Origin: UBA668 sp041918155
GTDB lineage: Bacteria; Actinomycetota; Acidimicrobiia; Acidimicrobiales; Ilumatobacteraceae
DNA length: 64,000 nt
Assembly: GCA_041918155.1 (NCBI GenBank)
Contig: JAYRWH010000004.1
Location: 1-64,000 of the forward strand
Direction: 5' to 3'
The notes beneath the pieces were generated by a model. The model saw only the letters and a list, made by a program, of their open reading frames with translations, was not told the DNA's origin and searched no databases. The number at the start of each line of letters is the position of its first letter. Position 1 is the first letter of the stretch. Shown one piece after another: positions 57,588 to 64,000 of this stretch. The position numbers and the translations under genes are program-made.

Positions 57588-58493
57588 TCAATGCGCCGCG
57601 GCGGCCTTCGCCAAGCGGTCGCGGATGGCGTGGCCGATGCCGACGGGCGGGGGCAGTACGGCGACGATAGTGGTGACGCCGCGGGCGTCGGCCTGGCGCA
57701 GGTCGGAGTAGAGCGAGCGGGCGTAGTCGACCAGATCGTCGGTGCGATCGAGCACCCAGGTGCTGTCCTGGCCGTAGGCGAGCGCGAGTGCCTCGGCCGA
57801 GGTGGGCACCAAGAGCACCCGCGCCCGCGGGGCGTAATGCGCAGCCAGCATCCCTGGTGCGCGGCTGGGCCCGGTGGCCGAGGCCAACCGCCCGTCGAGC
57901 AGGGCGCTGATCTGTTCGGCGGGGATCCCGCCGTGGCGCAGGATCTGTGGCGGGGTGATCGTGCAGTCGACGATCGTGCTTTCCACCCCGACCGGGCAGC
58001 GGCCGCCGTCGAGCACATAGTCGACGAGGTCGCCGAGGTCGTGTTCGACGTGTTCGGCGGTTGTGGGGCTGACCCGGCCGAAGAGGTTGGCCGACGGAGC
58101 CGCCAGGCCGCCGCGGAAGCGGCCGAGCAGCTCGGTGGTGAGCGGGTGCGCGGGCACTCGCAGGCCGACATTGGGCAAGCCGCCCGTGACGACGTCGAGT
58201 ACGTCCGATCGACGCCGCAGGAGGAGTGTGAGCGGGCCCGGCCAGCACGTACCGGCCAACAATGCGGCTGCCGGGGGCACCTCGGCGGCCCAGTCGAGCA
58301 GTTGGGTGGCGTCGGCGATGTGCACGATGAGCGGGTGGTCCGCCGGCCGCCCCTTGGCGGTGAAGATGCGCCGCACCGCGTCGGGGTTGCGCGCGTCAGC
58401 AGCGAGGCCGTAGACGGTCTCGGTGGGGATGGCCACGATGCCGCCCCGGCGCAGTACTTCCAGCGCGTGGTCGACGGATGTCCCGATCATCAT
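57588..58493 (-). CDS. sua5: L-threonylcarbamoyladenylate synthase (Sua5/TsaC)
   Basis: 301 residues. Makes threonylcarbamoyl-AMP for the t6A modification at position 37 of ANN-decoding tRNAs. The YrdC domain has GGIVAIPTETVYGLAADA, FTAKGRPADHPLIVHI, CWPGPLTLLL and SANLFGRVSPTTAEHV. A linker MLAAHYAPRARVLLVP leads to the C-terminal Sua5 domain, so it is the longer Sua5 form. Start ATG 58493. Confidence 0.93.
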   Translation of the reverse strand: MMIGTSVDHALEVLRRGGIVAIPTETVYGLAADARNPDAVRRIFTAKGRPADHPLIVHIADATQLLDWAAEVPPAAALLAGTCWPGPLTLLLRRRSDVLDVVTGGLPNVGLRVPAHPLTTELLGRFRGGLAAPSANLFGRVSPTTAEHVEHDLGDLVDYVLDGGRCPVGVESTIVDCTITPPQILRHGGIPAEQISALLDGRLASATGPSRAPGMLAAHYAPRARVLLVPTSAEALALAYGQDSTWVLDRTDDLVDYARSLYSDLRQADARGVTTIVAVLPPPVGIGHAIRDRLAKAAAAH

Positions 58494-58512
58494 CTGTTAC
58501 CAGTCAACCGGC

Positions 58513-59196
58513 TCAAGCGGGTTGCGCGTCGATGAAGCCGAGTGCGGCGTCGATGAACGCGAAGGATTCCGGGGTGGCGAAGTGGTCGGTGTTGCGCAAC
58601 ACCTTCAGTGTCGCGTTCGGGAGCAGGCCGACGAGGTCGTCCGCGGGGCCGGCGAAATCCTTGTCGCCGATCGCCACGAGCACGGGGCACGTAGCTCGGG
58701 CCAATTCCGCGGGTGTGAACGGGGGCGCCTCGCGACGGAACACGGCCGCGAGCGCGATCTGGTCGTTGCCGTCGGCTCTCGCATACTGGGCGAAGAGCAG
58801 CGCCGCGGTGTCGTCATCGGGTGCCCGGCTCTCCAGTGCGGCGAGGACCCGCGCATGGGCTTCGTCGTTGCGCTCGAGCGCATTGCGGCCGACGCCCGCG
58901 ATTACGAGGCGGCGGAAGCGGTGAGGATGCACGGTGGCCAGGCGCAGGAGTGTGAGGCCGCCGAGCGAGAACCCGATCGCGTCAACCGGCTCGGCGGGCA
59001 TGGCTTCGAGTATCCGCGCGCCGAGATCGGCGTAGGCCTCGGGGTCGTGCGGCTTGGGAGCAGTGCCATGACCGAGCAGATCCACCCCGATCACAGGGCG
59101 ACCGGCCTCACGCAACAACTCCGTGAAACCGCTGTGTTGCCAGGTGGTGGCGAAGGAGCCACCCCATCCGTGCACGAGTACCACCGGTGTCGACAT
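58513..59196 (-). CDS. Alpha/beta hydrolase
   Basis: 227 residues. Oxyanion region VLVHGWGGSFATTW, nucleophile elbow IGFSLGGLTLL near residue 83, catalytic Asp in LVAIGDKDFAGPADD and His in LRNTDHFATPESF. Soluble esterase or hydrolase of unknown substrate. I chose ATG 59196 because TACCGT (59209-59204) ends seven bases before it; a GTG at 59205 would overlap that box. Confidence 0.88.
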   Translation of the reverse strand: MSTPVVLVHGWGGSFATTWQHSGFTELLREAGRPVIGVDLLGHGTAPKPHDPEAYADLGARILEAMPAEPVDAIGFSLGGLTLLRLATVHPHRFRRLVIAGVGRNALERNDEAHARVLAALESRAPDDDTAALLFAQYARADGNDQIALAAVFRREAPPFTPAELARATCPVLVAIGDKDFAGPADDLVGLLPNATLKVLRNTDHFATPESFAFIDAALGFIDAQPA

Positions 59197-59203
59197 CGCT
59201 GGC

Positions 59204-59209
59204 ACGGTA
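59204..59209 (-). promoter_or_regulatory. -10 box of a leaderless promoter
   Basis: TACCGT on the minus strand, seven bases before the ATG at 59196. It also decides between two candidate starts. Confidence 0.5.
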
Positions 59210-59264
59210 GCCTTGGTGCGCCCGATTCGCCGGATCCATCGGCTCCGGAAAGGACACCTCCCGC

Positions 59265-60701
59265 ATGCGCTTCCTCGGTACCACCCCGCCGTACGACCTG
59301 ACGTACGCCGATGTGTTCATGGTCCCCAGCCTCAGCGACGTTCCCTCCCGCTTCTCTGTCGACCTCACCACGCCTGACGCGCTCGGAACGTCGATCCCGG
59401 TCGTCGTGTCGAACATGACCGCCGTGGCCGGTCGGCGCATGGCCGAGACCGTTGCCCGCCGCGGCGGCCTCACCGTGCTGCCCCAGGACATCCCGCTCGA
59501 TGTCATCCAGACGGTCATCGACTACGTCAAGAGCCGCCACCTGGTCTACGACACGCCGATCACGCTCGGGCCGACGCACACGATCGGCGACGCGCTCGGG
59601 CTGATCCACAAGCGGGCCCACGGCGCCGTTGTGATCGTGGACGACGAGCAGGCGCCGCTCGGCATCTTCACCGAGCACGATGCTGCTGGCTACGACCGCT
59701 TCACCCAGTTGAAGAACGTGATGAGCCAGGATCTCGTAGTGCTGCCCGATGGGGTCGCTCCCGACGAGGTGTACGACCGGCTGAGCGGCCAGCGCTTGTC
59801 GGTGGCGCCGGTGGTCGACGGTGATGGGCGGCTCATCGGGTGCGTCACCCGCACGGGCGCGCTGCGCAGCACGATCTACCGCCCGGCGGTCGACAGGCAT
59901 GGTCGCCTGCTCATCGCCGTCGCTGTCGGTATCAACGGCGACCCGGGCACCAAGGCGAAGGAGCTCATCGCTTCGGGTGCGGACGTGTTGGTGATCGACA
60001 CCGCCCACGGTCACCAGACCCGCACCCTGCGGGCGATCGAAGAGGTGCGCGCCGTCGCCCCCGACATCCCGATCGTCGCCGGCAACGTCGTCACCGCCGA
60101 GGGCACCCGCGATCTCATCAACGCCGGCGCGGACATCATCAAGGTCGGTGTCGGCCCCGGCGCGATGTGCACGACGCGCATGATGACCGGCGTCGGCCGT
60201 CCCCAGTTCAGTGCGGTGCACGACTGCTCGCAGGAGGCGGCGCGCTTCGGCAAGGTGATCTGGGCCGACGGTGGCGTACGCCATCCGCGCGACGTGGCGC
60301 TCGCGCTCGCCGCCGGCGCGGCCAACGTGATGTTCGGCTCGTGGCTTGCGGGCACCTACGAGTCCGCCGCCGACACCCTGCGCGACCCTGATGGCCGGCT
60401 CTACAAGGAGAGCTTCGGCATGGCCAGCAATCGGGCCGTGAAGAGCCGCAACCGCAAGGAGACCGCGTTCGAGCGCGCGCGCAAGGAGTTGTTCGAGGAG
60501 GGCATCAGCACATCGCGCATGTACCTCAGCCATGATCGCCCGGGAGTGGAGGACATCATCGACGACATCGTCGCCGGTGTGCGTTCGGCCTGCACCTACG
60601 CCGGCGCGGCCACGATCGCCGAGTTCGCGGAGCGGGCCGTCGTCGGTGTGCAGAGCGCCGCCGGTTACAGCGAGGGCCTTCCCCAGGGGACGAGCTGGTA
60701 G
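59265..60701 (+). CDS. guaB1: GuaB1-type IMP dehydrogenase-related protein (probable GMP reductase)
   Basis: 478 residues. The TIM barrel is interrupted by two CBS domains (about residues 95-215; LGPTHTIGDALGLIHKRAHG and VMSQDLVVLPDGVAPDEVYD). The catalytic loop is VGPGAMCTTRMMTGVG with the nucleophilic Cys near residue 303, and VIWADGGVRHPRDVA binds phosphate. The mycobacterial GuaB1 has been reported to be a CBS-containing GMP reductase, so GMP to IMP conversion is likely here. The stop shares one base with the cmk GTG start. Confidence 0.9.
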   Translation: MRFLGTTPPYDLTYADVFMVPSLSDVPSRFSVDLTTPDALGTSIPVVVSNMTAVAGRRMAETVARRGGLTVLPQDIPLDVIQTVIDYVKSRHLVYDTPITLGPTHTIGDALGLIHKRAHGAVVIVDDEQAPLGIFTEHDAAGYDRFTQLKNVMSQDLVVLPDGVAPDEVYDRLSGQRLSVAPVVDGDGRLIGCVTRTGALRSTIYRPAVDRHGRLLIAVAVGINGDPGTKAKELIASGADVLVIDTAHGHQTRTLRAIEEVRAVAPDIPIVAGNVVTAEGTRDLINAGADIIKVGVGPGAMCTTRMMTGVGRPQFSAVHDCSQEAARFGKVIWADGGVRHPRDVALALAAGAANVMFGSWLAGTYESAADTLRDPDGRLYKESFGMASNRAVKSRNRKETAFERARKELFEEGISTSRMYLSHDRPGVEDIIDDIVAGVRSACTYAGAATIAEFAERAVVGVQSAAGYSEGLPQGTSW

Positions 60702-61363
60702 TGCCGAATTCGATCATGCGCGTCATTGCGATCGACGGCCCGGCCGGTGCCGGTAAGAGCACCATCGGCAAGGCACTGGCCAAACAGCTGGGCCTGGAGT
60801 ACCTCGACACGGGCGCGATGTACCGCGCCGTCACGTTCGCGGCGATGAGCGGCGATGTCGAGCTGGACGATCCGGCGGCGCTCGGCGCGCTCGCGCGCTC
60901 GGTGCGGTTGGAGGTGGGCGTGCGCGGGGTGTTCGTCGATGGGGTGGACGCAACCCGTGCCATCCGTACGCCGGAGGTCACCGGCGCGGTGAGCGTCGTG
61001 GCGGCCAACAGCGAGGTGCGCACCGAGATGCGCACCCGCCAGCAGGCGTGGGCCGCCGAGCGCGGTGGGGGAGTCATCGAGGGGCGCGACATCGGCTCGG
61101 TGGTGTTCCCCGACGCCGAACTGAAGCTGTACCTCACCGCCTCGCCACGCACGCGGGCCGAACGCCGGGTGGCCGAGGCGGGCGGCGATGTCGACGAGAT
61201 CGAGCGGGCGATCGCCGCTCGCGACCACTACGACAGCAATCGCCGCGACAGCCCGTTGGTGACCGCCGACGGGTCGATCGTGGTCGACACCACCGGGATG
61301 GGCATCGACGAGGTCCTCGCCCACATCCAGACACTGATGACACACGGGGCGGACCAGTCATGA
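60701..61363 (+). CDS. cmk: Cytidylate kinase
   Basis: 220 residues. Phosphorylates CMP and dCMP. IAIDGPAGAGKSTIGKALAK is the P-loop, EYLDTGAMYRAVT the CMP-binding start, and VIEGRDIGSVVFPDAELKLYL and YDSNRRDSPLV close the active site. GTG 60701 shares a base with the guaB1 stop (TAGTG); an ATG at 60716 starts directly before the P-loop strand and is the alternative. Its stop overlaps the acyltransferase start. Confidence 0.94.
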   Translation: MPNSIMRVIAIDGPAGAGKSTIGKALAKQLGLEYLDTGAMYRAVTFAAMSGDVELDDPAALGALARSVRLEVGVRGVFVDGVDATRAIRTPEVTGAVSVVAANSEVRTEMRTRQQAWAAERGGGVIEGRDIGSVVFPDAELKLYLTASPRTRAERRVAEAGGDVDEIERAIAARDHYDSNRRDSPLVTADGSIVVDTTGMGIDEVLAHIQTLMTHGADQS

Positions 61364-62040
61364 CGAGGATCTCCACCAAGCTCACCGGCCGCACCGTGCC
61401 CGACCGGATCGCGTACCAGCTCGTGCGCAACCTGTGGATCGTGGTCCTGCGGCTCTACTGCCGGATGACCATCGAGGGGCGCGACAATCTGCCCACCGAC
61501 CGGCCGTTCATCCTCGCGCCCACCCACCGCAGCATCATCGACACGCCCATCGCCTCGGGTGTGCACCGCAAGCGGATGCGGTTCATGGGTGCCGACAAGT
61601 GGTGGAGCAACAAGTGGTTCGGCAAGCTGCTCACGGCACTGGGTGGCTTCCCCGTCACCCGCGGCACGGCCGACCGCGAGGCGCTGAAGCGTTGCATCGC
61701 CGTGATCGAAGGCGGCGAGCCGCTCGTGTTGTTCCCCGAGGGCGAGCGCAAGAGCGGTGCCATCGTGCAGCCCCTGTTCGAGGGCGCGGCCTACATCGCG
61801 ATGAAGACGGGTGTGCCGATCGTGCCCGTGGGCATCGGCGGTAGCGAGCGAGTGATGCCCAAGGGCGCCAAGTTCATCTTCCCGCGCAAGGTGCACGTGA
61901 TGGTCGGCAAGCCGATGTACGTGACGGTGGTGGCCGGTGAGTCGTCGAAGGACCAACGTGCCGCCGCCCGCCAGCTCACCGACGACGTCCACGCCGAACT
62001 CCAGCGCCTCTTCGACCAAGCCGAGTCGCGCTGCCGTTGA
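61360..62040 (+). CDS. plsC: 1-acylglycerol-3-phosphate O-acyltransferase (PlsC family)
   Basis: 226 residues. The catalytic motif is APTHRSIIDTPIA (H-x4-D) near residue 54, followed by GGFPVTRGTADREAL, then FPEGERKSGAIV near residue 130 and VPIVPVGIGGSERVMPKGAK. Start ATG 61360 overlaps the cmk stop (ATGA). The cmk-plsC pairing is found in many bacteria. The closest candidate here for the housekeeping lysophosphatidate acyltransferase, together with the one at 16.4 kb. Confidence 0.9.
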   Translation: MTRISTKLTGRTVPDRIAYQLVRNLWIVVLRLYCRMTIEGRDNLPTDRPFILAPTHRSIIDTPIASGVHRKRMRFMGADKWWSNKWFGKLLTALGGFPVTRGTADREALKRCIAVIEGGEPLVLFPEGERKSGAIVQPLFEGAAYIAMKTGVPIVPVGIGGSERVMPKGAKFIFPRKVHVMVGKPMYVTVVAGESSKDQRAAARQLTDDVHAELQRLFDQAESRCR

Positions 62041-62089
62041 CCAAGTCGGCGCTGCGGCGGGCCCGGAGCCCGCCTGAACGCCAACTTGG
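62041..62089. repeat. Dispersed palindromic element, copy 2
   Basis: CCAAGTCGGCG (62041-62051) pairs with CGCCAACTTGG (62079-62089) with one mismatch, around an inner GGCGGGC/GCCCGCC stem. It is related to the element at 9523-9570 in the opposite orientation. It fills the gap between two convergent genes and may act as a bidirectional terminator. Confidence 0.8.
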
Positions 62090-62090
62090 G

Positions 62091-63365
62091 TCAGTCGGCG
62101 AACCAGCCGGCGAGGCCTTGGGCGAGCCAGATGGGGTCGGCGGTGCCGCACAGCTCACGCGCGCTGTGCATCGACAACTGGGGGACGCCGACATCGACGG
62201 TGGCGATGCCGAGGCGGGTGGCGGTGATCGGGCCGATCGTGCTGCCACAGGGCATGTTGTTGCGGCTGACGAACACCTGCCACGGCACACCCGCAGCCTC
62301 GAACACCCTCTGCGCCATCGCCGCGGTGGCGGCCGTCGTGGCGTAGCGCTGGTTGTGGTTGAGCTTGATCGCCGGGCCTTGGCCCACCACGGGGCGGTGG
62401 CCTGGCTCGTGGCGGTCGACGTAGTTCGGGTGCACGCTGTGCGCGTTGTCGCAGGACAAGCACGTGCTCGCGGCGAGCTGGGCGAGGAAGTCGGCCCGAG
62501 TGCCGCCGGCTGCGAGAGCGAGCCGTTCGAGGACGTGCTCGAGCAGGGGGCCTGCCGCACCGGTGGTGCTCTCGGATCCGACCTCCTCGTGGTCGAACAG
62601 GGCGATGACGGCCGTGGCCCCGTCGGCCACCGGGCCGGCGCACAGTGCGTGGGTAGCCGCCCAGCACGAGACCTGGTTGTCGAGTCGCCCGGAGGCGAGC
62701 AGGTCGCCCGCCGGCCCGAGCACGGCCGCAGGCGTGAGGTCGTAGAGGCACAGATCCCAAGCCGTGACTTCGCCGGCGGCGCACCCGAGGTGACCGGCGA
62801 GCCACTCGCGGAATTCGCCGTCGCTGGGCGAGCCGATGCCCCACACGGGCGTGAGGTGGGCCTGCTTGTCGAGGACGAGCCCCTTCTCGTTGACATCGCG
62901 GTCGAGGTGGATGGCGAGTTGCGGCACCCGCGCCACAGGCTCGTCGACGCGTACCAGCGCGGTCGTGCCGTCGGCCAGCGCGACATGGCCGGCGATCCCG
63001 AGGTCGCGGTCGAGCCACGAGTTCAACAACGCACCGCCGTAGACCTCGATGCCGATCTGCTTCCACCCCGCGGCCCCCGTGTCGGGGCGTGGCTTGACAT
63101 GCAGTCCGGGCGAGTCGGTGTGCGCACCCGCGATCTGCAGCGGCGCCGACGCGCCGGCGGAAGCGCCACGTGCCCACGCCACGAGCGCGCCACCACGCAC
63201 GACGAACCCGCGTGACGGCACGGAGGACCACGCGCCACGCTCGGCGACTTCGGCGAACCCCCCGGCTCGCAGGCGGGCCACGGTGGACGCGACGGCGTGC
63301 CATGGCGAGGGCGACGCGTCGAGGTAGGCGATCAGGTCGCGCAACGCGGCGGGATCGGCGCTCAT
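62091..63365 (-). CDS. apeB: M18-family aminopeptidase
   Basis: 424 residues, full length for the aspartyl-aminopeptidase-like M18 family. Metal and catalytic motifs: IAGAHTDSPGLHVKPRP near residue 78 (His, Asp), SGRLDNQVSCWAA (Asp), LFDHEEVGSESTTGA near residue 255 (catalytic Glu pair), SCDNAHSVHPNY, and the final VPQLSMHSARELCG with the last His ligand. A dizinc cytoplasmic exopeptidase for peptide turnover. Its ATG overlaps the phosphatase stop (ATGA). Confidence 0.94.
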   Translation of the reverse strand: MSADPAALRDLIAYLDASPSPWHAVASTVARLRAGGFAEVAERGAWSSVPSRGFVVRGGALVAWARGASAGASAPLQIAGAHTDSPGLHVKPRPDTGAAGWKQIGIEVYGGALLNSWLDRDLGIAGHVALADGTTALVRVDEPVARVPQLAIHLDRDVNEKGLVLDKQAHLTPVWGIGSPSDGEFREWLAGHLGCAAGEVTAWDLCLYDLTPAAVLGPAGDLLASGRLDNQVSCWAATHALCAGPVADGATAVIALFDHEEVGSESTTGAAGPLLEHVLERLALAAGGTRADFLAQLAASTCLSCDNAHSVHPNYVDRHEPGHRPVVGQGPAIKLNHNQRYATTAATAAMAQRVFEAAGVPWQVFVSRNNMPCGSTIGPITATRLGIATVDVGVPQLSMHSARELCGTADPIWLAQGLAGWFAD

Positions 63366-63985
63366 GACTGCTGCACCAGACCAATCGGCAGCCCGGTGCC
63401 ACGAAGGTGGGCGGTCTCGTTCACGGTGACCACGCTACGGTGCCCGCCGCGCGAGGCCGCGACGCGGTGGATGCTCGTGTAGTTGGGGTAGATCAGCGCG
63501 TGGTTCGGTGGCAGCCCGAGCACATGGCACAGGTACATGTTGATCACTCCGCCGTGGCAGCAGACTGCGATCCGCCGACCGGGGTTGGCCTCGATCAGCC
63601 CTTCCACGGCGACGACCACGCGGTGGTGGAACTCATCGGCGCTCTCCTCCCCCCATGAGTGCTCGCCACGCAGCATCGCTTGCCAGCGCGGGTCGTTGGT
63701 GGCCTTCAGCTCCTCGATCGGCACGTACTCGTTGGAGTCGCGGTCGGCCTCGGCGAGGTCGTCGACGATCGCGATCGCCAACCCTTTGGCTGCGGCGAGC
63801 GGCTCGGCGGTCTGGTGGGCGCGGCGCAGCGGGCTGCTGTAGACCGCGTCGATGGGCTCCGCAGTGAGGTACTCGGCGAGGTGGCGGGCCTGCGCCCGCC
63901 CGGCCGGTGACAGCTCGGGATCGGCGATTCCCTCGCTGAGCTCGCGTCGCACTGGTAGACCATGCCGTATCAATAACAGCTCCAT
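63362..63985 (-). CDS. Histidine phosphatase-family protein
   Basis: 207 residues. The phosphohistidine motif LLIRHGLPVRRE is at the N-terminus, YSSPLRRAHQTAEPL supplies the second Arg, the acid is in GEHSWGEESADEFHHR, and VCCHGGVINMYL carries the second His. The family includes phosphoglycerate mutases and general phosphatases. The short N-terminus and no cofactor-independent mutase signature favour a phosphatase. TTATCT lies seven bases before the ATG, so a leaderless start at 63985 is plausible. Coupled to the M18 aminopeptidase gene. Confidence 0.92.
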   Translation of the reverse strand: MELLLIRHGLPVRRELSEGIADPELSPAGRAQARHLAEYLTAEPIDAVYSSPLRRAHQTAEPLAAAKGLAIAIVDDLAEADRDSNEYVPIEELKATNDPRWQAMLRGEHSWGEESADEFHHRVVVAVEGLIEANPGRRIAVCCHGGVINMYLCHVLGLPPNHALIYPNYTSIHRVAASRGGHRSVVTVNETAHLRGTGLPIGLVQQS

Positions 63986-64000
63986 ACCGACTAGATAAGC

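Overview
The window is G+C-rich, densely coded bacterial chromosome. Gene content points to Actinobacteria and most likely a non-mycobacterial lineage such as Acidimicrobiia: F420-linked genes (an NpdG-type reductase and two LLM-family F420 oxidoreductases), an MshC-type mycothiol ligase, a Bpa/PafE-type proteasome activator, an InhA-like enoyl reductase, a GuaB1-type IMPDH-related protein, a 6C-like small RNA and many leaderless start codons. The class assignment is inference; no rRNA or tRNA gene is visible to anchor it. There are no insertion sequences, prophage genes or CRISPR arrays, and no gene-free stretch exceeds about 250 bases.

Layout. 1-4.4 kb: the end of a Cys-less TraR/DksA-like protein with a Lys/Ala tail, lspA, rluD, an Rrf2 regulator, an alkaline-phosphatase-superfamily enzyme and a Bpa homologue. 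4.5-8.1 kb: dnaE. 8.2-19.2 kb: an unknown protein, a nitroreductase, an F420 oxidoreductase, an SDR-DUF35-thiolase set, a lipoprotein, fabI, npdG-mshC, an acyltransferase and thrS. 19.2-22 kb: a CAP-domain protein, then HIT, GNAT and quinone oxidoreductase genes. 22-25.8 kb: a response regulator, a histidine kinase and a membrane molybdoenzyme in one overlapping operon, divergent from a Met-rich repeat lipoprotein. 25.9-31.2 kb: citrate synthase, a short carboxyltransferase, a LysR regulator, a 6C-like RNA and a HAD-PlsC fusion. 31.3-38.1 kb: an F420 oxidoreductase-PlsC-DUF1295 operon, an HTH-GAF regulator, an ECF sigma/membrane protein/secreted protein operon, acylphosphatase and nitroreductase. 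38.3-48.9 kb: mitochondrial-type aconitase divergent from a GntR regulator, a crotonase, a methyltransferase, a TetR-SnoaL fusion, a copper-type lipoprotein with a CrtC/AttH-like partner, and ctaA. 49-55.3 kb: a complete branched-chain amino acid ABC operon (livKHMGF) with an EamA exporter. 55.4-64 kb: nitroreductase, J-domain protein, crotonase, Sua5, alpha/beta hydrolase, guaB1-cmk-plsC, an M18 aminopeptidase and a histidine phosphatase.

Many neighbouring genes overlap by 1-4 bases (ATGA, GTGA or TGATG), so translational coupling is common. A TAnnnT-like box ends 6-8 bases before the start codon of at least ten genes, which indicates widespread leaderless transcription. Two of these boxes precede 8-codon mini-ORFs whose stops overlap the start of the main gene.

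The best candidate for an undescribed system is 22.0-25.8 kb. A two-component pair is translationally coupled to a sulfite-oxidase-family molybdoenzyme and faces a lipoprotein made of Thr-Asp-Pro-Met-Met-Thr-Gly-Thr repeats. An 11-bp-period direct repeat of OmpR/PhoB type lies between them. The arrangement recalls, without copying, the hypochlorite/methionine-oxidation systems HprSR-MsrPQ and YedYZ-MrpX.
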